Shown: positions 1 to 6,186 of the stretch, one piece after another
Numbering within the stretch: the first letter of the stretch is position 1
How the letters are laid out: each line of letters opens with the position of its first letter
Made by a program: the position numbers and the translations under genes
Source: Pedobacter sp. UBA2067
GTDB lineage: Bacteria > Bacteroidota > Bacteroidia > Sphingobacteriales > Sphingobacteriaceae
Length of the DNA: 6,593 nucleotides
Assembly: GCA_002333205.1 (NCBI GenBank)
Contig: DDAD01000135.1
Span: 333-6,925 of the forward strand
Direction of reading: 5' to 3'
The notes under the pieces: generated by a model
Databases searched by the model: none
Told to the model about the DNA's origin: nothing
What the model saw: only the letters and a program-made list of their open reading frames with translations

Positions 1-135
1 TTTGCCTACCACAGCTTTGCGCAACCAATAGCAGGAATAGCTTTGATCTATTCGATAACGCTCCTAACAGGACTTTACCTGATTTTGCTGGGTACCATTT
101 CCAGGACGTTGCTGCATGTGGAAGCTAATGATTAA
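1..135 (+). CDS. C-terminal end of a membrane protein, possibly HdeD/DUF308-like (partial)
   Basis: An open frame enters from the left edge and runs 44 codons to a TAA at 133-135; the start lies outside the window. Roughly residues 10-34 of the visible part form one long hydrophobic stretch (AGIALIYSITLLTGLYLILL), followed by a short polar tail ending in HVEAND. This is what the last membrane helix and cytoplasmic or periplasmic tail of an inner-membrane protein look like. The pattern of a proline, then glycine, then a helix ending in GLYLILLGTISR is reminiscent of the repeated helix pair of HdeD/DUF308 proteins, but 44 residues are too few to settle the family. The gene converges on the minus-strand gene that follows, with only 12 bp between the two stop codons and no terminator hairpin in the gap. 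Confidence 0.6.
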   Translation, partial: FAYHSFAQPIAGIALIYSITLLTGLYLILLGTISRTLLHVEAND

Positions 136-147
136 TTAAGCTTAAAC

Positions 148-552
148 TTACTTGATCATCACTCCAGGCTTATTTATCAGCGGAACATGCATGAGATTAA
201 CGTCTATTATGCTTTCTGGAAGAAAGATAAACTTCTTGTCGTAGATGGTACCACCGATATAGAAGCTTAGCAGGTATTCGTTCGTTAATCCAAATACCGC
301 CGGGTCGATGGCTTCAATGACTGCGTATGATTGTGGTTCAACGTCTCTAAGTGAGTGCCTCAGTACAGATGTCTTTACCATTTTCCCGTCCTTCTCGCCA
401 TAGCCTTTTGAACTTACCAGCACATGCTCTAACTTTTCGCTTTTGTAGTTAATGAGATAAACGCTCCAACTGGCTAGTTCAGGCGTATCGTTCATGAGCA
501 CAACTGCTATGGCAACATCTTCAACAATATTTTGAGGCAAGTCTTTCTTCAT
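148..552 (-). CDS. Conserved small protein of unknown function, downstream of topA
   Basis: This encodes 134 residues with no signal peptide, no membrane helix and no cysteines, so it is probably cytoplasmic and soluble. The sequence alternates hydrophobic and polar residues (VAIAVVLMND, WSVYLINYKS, HVLVSSKGYG, YDKKFIFLPES), suggesting a mainly beta fold. No catalytic motif stands out. The ATG at 550-552 is 22 bp downstream of the topA stop codon, so the two genes are very probably co-transcribed. I recall similar Bacteroidota proteins near topA that carry the database name phenylalanyl-tRNA synthetase alpha subunit. Nothing here supports that: the protein is far too short and has none of the class II synthetase motifs, so the name should not be copied. 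Only weak purines (GCGAAG) precede the start. That the gene is real is well supported by its length, placement and protein-like composition; its function is unknown. Confidence 0.85.
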   Translation of the reverse strand: MKKDLPQNIVEDVAIAVVLMNDTPELASWSVYLINYKSEKLEHVLVSSKGYGEKDGKMVKTSVLRHSLRDVEPQSYAVIEAIDPAVFGLTNEYLLSFYIGGTIYDKKFIFLPESIIDVNLMHVPLINKPGVMIK

Positions 553-574
553 CTTCGCAGTTTGGGATTCAACA

Positions 575-3172
575 TTATTTCTTAGCGGCCGGCTTTTTTG
601 CAGCTGTCTTTTTTGGTACTGCTGCTTTCTTTGTACTGGCTTTCGCTTCTGTAGCCTTTTTGGTTGCTTTTACCTTCTTTTCAAATGCATTAGGCACTTG
701 TTCCTTGATTAATGCTTTAACATCGTCAAGGCTGAGGGCAGCAAGTTCCTCTGGAGTGTATTTGTCGTTTGATGCGGGGTTTTTTCTAAGCTTAAGCATC
801 TCCTTACCAAAACGGATAAACGGTCCCCATCGGCCATTTTCAATAGCGATCTTTTCCTCTGGCCATTGCTGAATGAAACGATTCGCTTCTTTTTCAACTT
901 TCTTATGGATCAGCTCAGTGATGTCTTTTTTAGTCAGGTTGTCGAAGTCGTAGGCTTTAGGCACATTAATGAAAAGGTTGTTCCATTTGATGAATGGTCC
1001 AAAACGTCCGGTTCCCTTGGTCACTGGCATTCCATCGTGTTCTGCTACCGGCGCATCAGCCGATACTTTCTCGCGAATGATCTCTGTTGCACGTTCAAAG
1101 TCGATGGTTAAAGGGTCTTCATTTTTAGGTACGGAAATGTATGCTTCGCCCCATTTTACATAGGGGCCAAATCTGCCGACACCTACTGAAACCTCTTTGC
1201 CTTCATAATCTTCTAACTGAAAAGGGAGTCTGAACTGTTCGAGTGCCTCTTCAAGGGTAATCGTACCTACTGTTTGTGATTTGGAGATACTGGCATATCT
1301 TGGTTTTTCCTCATCCTCCAATTGTCCAATTTGTACAAGCGGGCCAAATTTACCCACCTTTGCGTAAACGTTCTTCCCGCTTTCAGGATCTACACCTAAC
1401 AAACGTTCCCCGTTTGCACGATCTGCAGTATCAAGTGTTACCTGAACTTCTTCATGGAATGGTTTGTAAAACGCGTGGAGCATATTCGTCCACTGTTTCA
1501 AACCTTGGGCAATCTCATCAAACTCCTTTTCTACAGAAGCTGTGAAGTTGAAATCAACGATGTCTTTAAAATGCTCAACAAGGAAATCGTTTACGACTTC
1601 ACCGATATCTGTTGGGAATAGCTTTGATTTTTCTGCACCCGTGATTTCATTCTTTGTCTCTTTATGGAGTGTGTTTTTGGATAAGGTTATGGTATTAAAC
1701 GTCCGTTGACGCCCTTCACGATCTTCTTTAACCACATATCCACGATTTTGAATCGTCGATATAGTAGGAGCATAGGTAGACGGTCTTCCAATACCTAGTT
1801 CTTCCAGCTTTTTCACCAGACTTGCCTCAGTATATCTGGCTGGTGGTCTAGAGAAACGCTCAATAGCATTCATTTGCTGAAGCGATAGTATTTGATCTTT
1901 GCTAATCGGCGGCAACATGTTGTTGTTTGAGCCGTCTTCTGCATCCTCATCGTCACTAGACTCCAGATATACTTTCAGGAATCCATCAAATTTCAGGACT
2001 TCGCCCTCAGCAATTAAGCGCTCCGTTCTGCTGCTTATCGCAATTTGGGCGGTTGTTTTTTCAAACTGCGCCTCGCTCATCTGAGAAGCAATTGCTCTCT
2101 TCCAAATCAACTCATATAGCCGTTGCTCGGAACTATCTCCGCCTACGGTATGCTGATCAAAGTATGTAGGTCTTATGGCCTCGTGCGCTTCTTGGGCGCC
2201 CGCAGACTTGGTTTTATAAACTCTCGGTTGGTGATATTTCTCCCCGTAAGCAGATTTGATCTCTTGGGCTGCTGCTTGTACAGCTGTCTCTGACAAGTTT
2301 ACAGAGTCAGTCCTCATATAAGTGATCTTTCCACTTTCATACAGACGCTGTGCAATTTGCATGGTCCTGGAAACGCTGTAGCCCAATTTCCTGGAAGCTT
2401 CTTGCTGTAGGGTGGATGTTGTAAATGGGGCAGCGGGGTTCCTTTTAGCTGGTTTTGTTTCCAGTGAAGCCACCTTAAATTCCGCATTTATACAATCTTT
2501 TAGAAACTGTTCTGCATCTGCTGCTTCATTAAAGCGCTGAGGTAACTCTGCACGGACGATTTCCTTAGGATTACCATTGTTAAACTGTGCAGATATTTTG
2601 AACGCCGCCGTTGGTTTAAACTTGTTGATTTCACGTTCACGATCAACAATTAGTCGTACCGCTACAGATTGTACACGTCCGGCAGACAATGAAGGCTTGA
2701 TTTTCTTCCATAAAACAGGTGAAAGTTCAAATCCCACCAATCGATCGAGTACACGTCTGGCCTGTTGGGCATGGACAAGATTGTAGTCTATGGTTCGCGG
2801 AGCTTCAATAGCTCTTAATATAGCGGGTTTGGTAATTTCATGGAATACGATTCTTTTAGTCTTGTCTTCCTTTAGGTTTAACGTTTCGAAGAGGTGCCAC
2901 GATATCGCTTCTCCCTCGCGGTCCTCATCGGATGCTAGCCAAACCATTTCTGCGTTCTTTGCTAGCTTTTTGAGTTCCGCAACCACCTGCTTTTTGTCAG
3001 CAGGTACTTCATAGGTTTGAGTGAAGTTATTTGCAATGTCAATCGCCATATCGCCTTTCACTAGATCACGTATGTGGCCATAACTCGACTTAACCAAGAA
3101 ATCTTTACCTAAATATCCTTCTATGGTTTTTGCTTTTGCGGGGGACTCAACTATCAATAAATTTTTCGCCAT
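575..3172 (-). CDS. topA: DNA topoisomerase I (type IA, omega protein)
   Basis: This 865-residue enzyme relaxes negatively supercoiled DNA by cutting one strand and passing the other through. The Toprim domain (about 1-115) shows LLIVESPAKAKTIEGYL with the catalytic glutamate E9, and the metal-binding D82-E83-D84-R85-E86 in LASDEDREGEAISWH. SAGRVQS is at 163-169. The nucleophilic tyrosine is Y285 in GKITYMRTDS, followed by HEAIRP at 330-335 and GIGRPSTYAPTI near 460-471. An acidic linker (about 405-418) lies in the core. The C-terminus lacks the four-cysteine zinc fingers of the E. coli enzyme. Instead it has four Toprim_C-type repeats, starting at G607 (GKFGP), G666 (GRFGP), G722 (GRFGP) and G780 (GRWGP), about 57 residues apart, then a lysine/alanine tail (831-865, 14 lysines). 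That tail should bind DNA non-specifically and help processivity, as known for mycobacterial TopA. The ATG at 3170-3172 places MAKNLLIVES exactly at the family's N-terminus. It is the first gene of a unit with the small unknown gene downstream. Confidence 0.98.
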   Translation of the reverse strand: MAKNLLIVESPAKAKTIEGYLGKDFLVKSSYGHIRDLVKGDMAIDIANNFTQTYEVPADKKQVVAELKKLAKNAEMVWLASDEDREGEAISWHLFETLNLKEDKTKRIVFHEITKPAILRAIEAPRTIDYNLVHAQQARRVLDRLVGFELSPVLWKKIKPSLSAGRVQSVAVRLIVDREREINKFKPTAAFKISAQFNNGNPKEIVRAELPQRFNEAADAEQFLKDCINAEFKVASLETKPAKRNPAAPFTTSTLQQEASRKLGYSVSRTMQIAQRLYESGKITYMRTDSVNLSETAVQAAAQEIKSAYGEKYHQPRVYKTKSAGAQEAHEAIRPTYFDQHTVGGDSSEQRLYELIWKRAIASQMSEAQFEKTTAQIAISSRTERLIAEGEVLKFDGFLKVYLESSDDEDAEDGSNNNMLPPISKDQILSLQQMNAIERFSRPPARYTEASLVKKLEELGIGRPSTYAPTISTIQNRGYVVKEDREGRQRTFNTITLSKNTLHKETKNEITGAEKSKLFPTDIGEVVNDFLVEHFKDIVDFNFTASVEKEFDEIAQGLKQWTNMLHAFYKPFHEEVQVTLDTADRANGERLLGVDPESGKNVYAKVGKFGPLVQIGQLEDEEKPRYASISKSQTVGTITLEEALEQFRLPFQLEDYEGKEVSVGVGRFGPYVKWGEAYISVPKNEDPLTIDFERATEIIREKVSADAPVAEHDGMPVTKGTGRFGPFIKWNNLFINVPKAYDFDNLTKKDITELIHKKVEKEANRFIQQWPEEKIAIENGRWGPFIRFGKEMLKLRKNPASNDKYTPEELAALSLDDVKALIKEQVPNAFEKKVKATKKATEAKASTKKAAVPKKTAAKKPAAKK

Positions 3173-3188
3173 TCAGAACGTTTTTCTG

Positions 3189-3220
3189 CAAATAAAGCTA
3201 TAAATAAAACAGAATTCAAA
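3189..3220 (-). promoter_or_regulatory. Candidate topA promoter (Bacteroidota -33/-7 type)
   Basis: Read on the minus strand, TTTG at 3220-3217 is followed after 20 bp by TTTATTTG at 3196-3189. The Bacteroidota consensus is TTTG, 19-21 bp, then TAnnTTTG, so the -33 element and the spacing are right and the -7 element matches at five of six fixed positions. The start point would fall near 3182, leaving a leader of only about 10 nt before the topA ATG. A 6-bp dyad, AGAATT/AATTCT (3211-3225), covers the -33 element. The assignment rests on motif matching alone. Confidence 0.45.
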
Positions 3221-3323
3221 ATTCTACCCTCATTTAATGGTAAATTGTCCTGTATATTTACATAACAGTCTTGGTCTAAAACAGAGCCTACACCCATGTT
3301 GTTAACTTAAAAAAACAAAAGCA

Positions 3324-3833
3324 ATGAATATATTATTAGTACTCATCGGACTGTTCTTCAGCCCACCTAAAAGCGTTTATGATTTCAAAATGAAAACTAT
3401 AGACGGCAAGGAAGTTTCTTTGTCTAAATTCAAGGGCAAGAAAATCCTGATTGTAAATACCGCTTCCAAGTGTGGGTTCACTCCGCAGTATGAAGAATTA
3501 GAAAAACTGCATCAGCAGTACGGCAAAGAAGTCGTGTTAATTGGCTTTCCAGCCGGGAATTTCGGCGGGCAGGAGCTTGCATCAAATGCTGAAATCAAGG
3601 AATTCTGCGAAGCGAACTTCGGCGTAACCTTTCTTTTGAGTGAGAAGGTTAGCGTTAAAGGAGGTGATATCAATCCTTTGTTTGCCTATTTGACAAGCCA
3701 GGAGAATCCTGATTTCAAAGGAGAGATCAACTGGAACTTCGAAAAGTTTTTAATTGATGAAAATGGCAAATTGGTTCATCGCTTTCGCTCGAAAGTTAAA
3801 CCGCTCAGCGAGGAGATCACCGCGAAGCTTTAG
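3324..3833 (+). CDS. gpx: Glutathione peroxidase family protein (thioredoxin-dependent type), probably exported
   Basis: This encodes 169 residues with the GPx thioredoxin fold. Family members reduce hydrogen peroxide and lipid hydroperoxides; non-selenium bacterial forms usually use thioredoxin rather than glutathione. The peroxidatic residue is a normal cysteine, C50, in NTASKCGFTPQY (codon TGT at 3471-3473), not selenocysteine. The other catalytic tetrad members are visible: Q83 in GGQE, and W137 and N138 in NWNFEKF. The likely resolving cysteine is C95 in KEFCEANFGVTF. The usual FPCNQFGGQE motif reads FPAGNFGGQE, so the first motif cysteine is alanine (A77). Residues 1-13 are strongly hydrophobic (MNILLVLIGLFFS) and the GPx domain begins only at VYDFKMKTIDG, so a short signal peptide or anchor is likely, although it has no basic residue near its N-terminus and no lipobox. 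The leader is A-rich with no Shine-Dalgarno sequence. The gene stands alone, diverging from topA, and ends at a terminator. Confidence 0.93.
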   Translation: MNILLVLIGLFFSPPKSVYDFKMKTIDGKEVSLSKFKGKKILIVNTASKCGFTPQYEELEKLHQQYGKEVVLIGFPAGNFGGQELASNAEIKEFCEANFGVTFLLSEKVSVKGGDINPLFAYLTSQENPDFKGEINWNFEKFLIDENGKLVHRFRSKVKPLSEEITAKL

Positions 3834-3859
3834 TATTAATAAACCTCAAGTGCAAAAAG

Positions 3860-3890
3860 AAAGGCCTGCAACATGTAACTGCAGGCCTTT
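3860..3890. terminator. Two-way intrinsic terminator between gpx and mnmA
   Basis: A perfect 11-bp inverted repeat, AAAGGCCTGCA at 3860-3870 and TGCAGGCCTTT at 3880-3890, surrounds a 9-nt loop. It has a GC-rich core. On the plus strand the stem ends in TTTT then an A/T run; on the minus strand it is followed by CTTTTTGC. It lies 27 bp after the gpx stop and 34 bp beyond the mnmA stop, between convergent genes, so it should stop transcription from both sides. Confidence 0.93.
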
Positions 3891-3925
3891 TATATATAGA
3901 CTAATTTATTGGCTAAAATAAGGTA

Positions 3926-5017
3926 CTAGCAAAGGAAGCCACCACCAAGAAGATCATTGCCTTCATAGAATACAGCAGACTGTCCTGGAGCAATTGCAGA
4001 TACTGAATGGTCGAATACCACCCGCATCCTGTCTTTCTCCTGTACGATTGTACTCAACATACCAGCATCTTTATAACGGATCTTAGTAATTACATTTTCC
4101 ATCGGTTCATTAATGCTTTCGTACTTCAAGAGGTTCAAGTTTCTAACCATTGCTTCACGGCGCTCCAATTCATCTGCACGACCAAGAACCACGGTATTGC
4201 TCTCCGGCAAGATTTGTGTAACGAACATTGGTTCTCCGAGTGCAATACCCAGACCCTTACGCTGACCAATAGTATAAAAAGGATAACCTTTATGCTGCCC
4301 TACAACCATACCGTTGCTTAAGATGAAATTTCCTCCGGCAACGCGATCTTCCAGGTCTTCAACTTTATGTCTCAGGAAGGAGCGATAGTCGTTATCTGGT
4401 ACAAAACAGATCTCGTAACTTTCACTTTTTTTAGCCAGTTCTTCCTGTCCCATATCGAGTGCCATCTGGCGAATTTCTGATTTCGCAAATGAGCCTAAAG
4501 GGAACTGCGTTCTGGAAAGGTTTTCCTGAGATACACCCCAAAGTACATAGGATTGATCCTTGTTCTCATCCTTACCCTTTGATATAACATAGCGACCGTT
4601 ATCATGTTGTCTAACGTTGGCATAATGACCAGTTGCGATAAATTCACAATCTAGTTTATTAGCCCGTTTTAAGAGCGCCTCCCATTTGATGTGGGTGTTG
4701 CAAAGTACACATGGGTTGGGTGTACGTCCTGCAAGGTACTCATCAACAAAATTGTCTATTACGTAATCGCCAAACTCATCCCTGATATCTAATATATAAT
4801 GTGGAAATCCATAGTTAACGGCAAGGGTTCGCGCATCATTGATACTATCCAGGCTGCAGCAGCCAGTTTCCTTACTGCTACTGCCGGAAGTTGCATAATC
4901 CCATGTCTTCATGGTTAAGCCAATTACTTCGTACCCTTGTTCATGTAACATCACTGCCGCTACTGAACTATCCACTCCACCACTCATGGCGACCAAAATT
5001 CTGCCCTTTTTACTCAT
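3926..5017 (-). CDS. mnmA: tRNA-specific 2-thiouridylase MnmA
   Basis: This 363-residue cytoplasmic enzyme makes the 2-thio group on wobble uridine 34 of Lys, Glu and Gln tRNAs. It activates the base with ATP and inserts persulfide sulfur delivered by a relay from cysteine desulfurase. The N-terminal ATP pyrophosphatase domain carries the PP-loop SGGVDSS at 12-18. The two catalytic cysteines correspond to C106 in NPCVLCN (101-107) and C204 in KSESYEICF. Other hallmarks are TGHYA at 129-133, KDQSYVLWG near 153-161 and GYPFYTIGQRKGLGIA at 244-259. The beta-barrel domain follows to the end (APGQSAVFYEGNDLLGGGFLC). An extra segment around 41-54 with the CC pair (ETGCCSLDSINDAR) fits Bacteroidota MnmA proteins. 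Length and both ends agree with the family. The ATG at 5015-5017 starts MSKKGRILVAMSGG just before the PP-loop, as expected. It appears to be a single-gene unit with its own promoter and terminator. Confidence 0.98.
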   Translation of the reverse strand: MSKKGRILVAMSGGVDSSVAAVMLHEQGYEVIGLTMKTWDYATSGSSSKETGCCSLDSINDARTLAVNYGFPHYILDIRDEFGDYVIDNFVDEYLAGRTPNPCVLCNTHIKWEALLKRANKLDCEFIATGHYANVRQHDNGRYVISKGKDENKDQSYVLWGVSQENLSRTQFPLGSFAKSEIRQMALDMGQEELAKKSESYEICFVPDNDYRSFLRHKVEDLEDRVAGGNFILSNGMVVGQHKGYPFYTIGQRKGLGIALGEPMFVTQILPESNTVVLGRADELERREAMVRNLNLLKYESINEPMENVITKIRYKDAGMLSTIVQEKDRMRVVFDHSVSAIAPGQSAVFYEGNDLLGGGFLC

Positions 5018-5034
5018 AGTAATTTAATGTGATA

Positions 5035-5042
5035 CAAAAGTA
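5035..5042 (-). promoter_or_regulatory. Candidate mnmA promoter, -7 element
   Basis: On the minus strand 5042-5035 reads TACTTTTG, an exact match to the Bacteroidota -7 consensus TAnnTTTG, 17 bp upstream of the mnmA ATG. No TTTG lies 19-21 bp further upstream, so the -33 half is weak or absent. The implied leader is about 10 nt, similar to that inferred for topA. Confidence 0.5.
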
Positions 5043-5094
5043 AATCTTTTTAAAGGAATGTCTTGAATTAGGAAGTCAGCAACTTGTAATAATA

Positions 5095-5118
5095 GTTGGT
5101 GCATAAACCGGCACCAAC
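5095..5118. repeat. 8-bp inverted repeat in the mnmA/sigma divergent spacer
   Basis: GTTGGTGC at 5095-5102 and GCACCAAC at 5111-5118 are perfect complements separated by an 8-nt loop. No gene ends here and no T-run follows, so a terminator role is unlikely. It lies about 53 bp upstream of the mnmA -7 element and about 88 bp upstream of the sigma -7 element. A regulator-binding site or part of an unannotated small RNA are both possible, and chance cannot be excluded. The rest of the 258-bp spacer holds no coding frame of note. Confidence 0.5.
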
Positions 5119-5205
5119 AGGACTATAATATATCTTTAGGGTAAACACGTACAGCCAGACAACACCTGGTTGGAGTTTCTGTAAAAGTTAAATTTTTTCG
5201 TTAAA

Positions 5206-5213
5206 TAAATTTG
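5206..5213 (+). promoter_or_regulatory. Candidate promoter of the sigma-factor gene, -7 element
   Basis: TAAATTTG at 5206-5213 matches TAnnTTTG exactly. Transcription would begin near 5220, giving a leader of about 55 nt, A/T-rich and without a Shine-Dalgarno sequence. There is no good TTTG at the usual upstream distance; the nearest TTG (5170-5172) is about 33 bp away, too far. Confidence 0.5.
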
Positions 5214-5275
5214 TAGGATGAGAAGAACTATTCTATCTTGTGTTAAATATAAACATACATAAATAAATAACGCTC

Positions 5276-6124
5276 ATGGTTTCGAAACCAAATTCATCCT
5301 GGAACACAGGAAATCCACTATTAAAAATGTATATACAGGACACAAAGCGATATCGGTTGTTGTCTGCCGACGAAGAACGTGAGATAGGTTTAAGGATTCT
5401 TGCCAAAGATCCGGCTGCCTGCAACGAGTTGGTGACGTCCAACTTACTCTTTGTTGTATATCTAGCTAAAAAATTCGCGTATGATCAGGAACAGCTGTTG
5501 GATTACATCGCAGAAGGAAATCGGGGGTTGATTGTTGCAGCTAACCGCTTCGATATACGCTATGGCTGTAAGTTTAACACAATAGGCACTTGGGAGATCA
5601 AACAGAAAATGCAAGGCATGAGGAAGCTGCGCATGGTCGTGAGTATTCCAAAAAATAAGACTGCCATGAGGAGACTTTTGGAAGCAAAGATCGACAAGTT
5701 TGAGCAAGAACATTTTCGTCTTCCCTCAATATCTGAAGTCAGCGAGCTTGTATCCATGCCTGAAAAATTCGTTGCCGAGAGTTTGGAGTATCATGGAAGA
5801 ACAGTTTCGATAGACGCAGGTGAGACGGAAGTGGACTACCGCAATGAGTTGGCAGATGAAAGTTACAATGCTGAACAAAAGCTAGTAAAAGCTTCCAACC
5901 TCGTCAATGTTCGTAACATTGTGGCAACACTGCCTAAAAAGCAAGCACTGGTTATCACTTATGCCTACGGCTTAAGTGGGCGGGAACCGATGACCGCTGC
6001 AGAAATTGGAGCCATAATGGGCTATAGCAAGGAGCGAATCCGCCAATTTAAATATAAAGCAGTGGAAAAGATTAGGGGGAGACTAAAGATCTTTTTAGAT
6101 GCTAAAGGCAACAGCTTCCTATAA
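5276..6124 (+). CDS. Divergent RpoD/SigA-family sigma-70 factor (paralog of the primary sigma)
   Basis: This 282-residue sigma factor directs RNA polymerase to promoters. Its order matches the roughly 286-residue Bacteroidota RpoD, which also lacks region 1.1: region 1.2 (about 13-42, NPLLKMYIQD...LLSADEEREIG), 2.1 (52-68, LVTSNLLFVVYLAKKF), the core-binding 2.2 (75-92, LLDYIAEGNRGLIVAANRFD), 2.3-2.4 (98-125), region 3 (about 130-180) and region 4 (about 205-272). Region 4.2 keeps the -35-reading helix, SKERIRQFKYKA at 251-262. Region 2.3 departs from the primary sigma. Where RpoD reads Y-A-T/V-W-W-I-R-Q, this protein reads I103-G-T-W106-E107-I-K-Q110, so the tyrosine and second tryptophan used to melt the -10 region are gone. 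The stretch to the following proline is also one residue shorter. It is therefore more likely an alternative or group 2 sigma with altered promoter choice than the housekeeping RpoD. The ATG at 5276 gives a complete region 1.2. It is a single gene with no anti-sigma partner beside it. Confidence 0.93.
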   Translation: MVSKPNSSWNTGNPLLKMYIQDTKRYRLLSADEEREIGLRILAKDPAACNELVTSNLLFVVYLAKKFAYDQEQLLDYIAEGNRGLIVAANRFDIRYGCKFNTIGTWEIKQKMQGMRKLRMVVSIPKNKTAMRRLLEAKIDKFEQEHFRLPSISEVSELVSMPEKFVAESLEYHGRTVSIDAGETEVDYRNELADESYNAEQKLVKASNLVNVRNIVATLPKKQALVITYAYGLSGREPMTAAEIGAIMGYSKERIRQFKYKAVEKIRGRLKIFLDAKGNSFL

Positions 6125-6148
6125 AGCATTATAAACCTAAATGCAATT

Positions 6149-6186
6149 TATCGGGTTAAATGACGATCACGTCATTTAACCCGATA
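6149..6186. repeat. Perfect 17-bp inverted repeat overlapping the end of the 6172-6489 gene
   Basis: TATCGGGTTAAATGACG at 6149-6165 and its exact complement at 6170-6186 flank the 4-nt loop ATCA. It lies 24 bp after the sigma-factor stop, so it may form the 3' stem-loop of that mRNA. However, no T-run follows on either strand, so it is not a textbook intrinsic terminator. The right arm contains the TGA (6172-6174) and the final four codons of the minus-strand gene. It could be a terminator-like hairpin serving both convergent genes, a binding site, or one copy of a dispersed repeat. Confidence 0.85.

Noticed and set aside
136..145. Palindrome TTAAGCTTAA between the convergent stops at the left end.
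   Set aside because: It is a short A/T-rich palindrome with no loop or T-run; too weak for a terminator and easily due to chance.
709..897. A 62-codon minus-strand frame inside topA.
   Set aside because: It is an out-of-frame shadow overlapping the lysine-rich C-terminal coding region on the same strand, with no independent support.
660..3014. Several plus-strand open frames of 60-90 codons lying opposite topA.
   Set aside because: They are antisense to a full-length, motif-complete topA, have no recognisable protein features, and are explained by its codon composition.
3253..3260. TATATTTA as a gpx promoter -7 element.
   Set aside because: It misses the final G of TAnnTTTG and has no TTG or TTTG at the proper upstream distance, so it is not listed as a feature.
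3471..3473. Possible selenocysteine at the GPx active site.
   Set aside because: The codon is TGT, an ordinary cysteine, so no recoding is needed.
4007..4321. A 104-codon plus-strand frame opposite mnmA.
   Set aside because: It is antisense to the conserved barrel domain of MnmA, and its composition is not protein-like.
5124..5138. TATAAT (5124-5129) and TATCTTTA (5131-5138) as an extra plus-strand promoter in the divergent spacer.
   Set aside because: TATAAT is not the element used by Bacteroidota, the second motif is imperfect, and neither has a suitable -33 partner.
5233..5757. Minus-strand frames opposite the sigma-factor gene.
   Set aside because: They lie against an uninterrupted sigma-70 reading frame with all regions recognisable, and none has a family signature.
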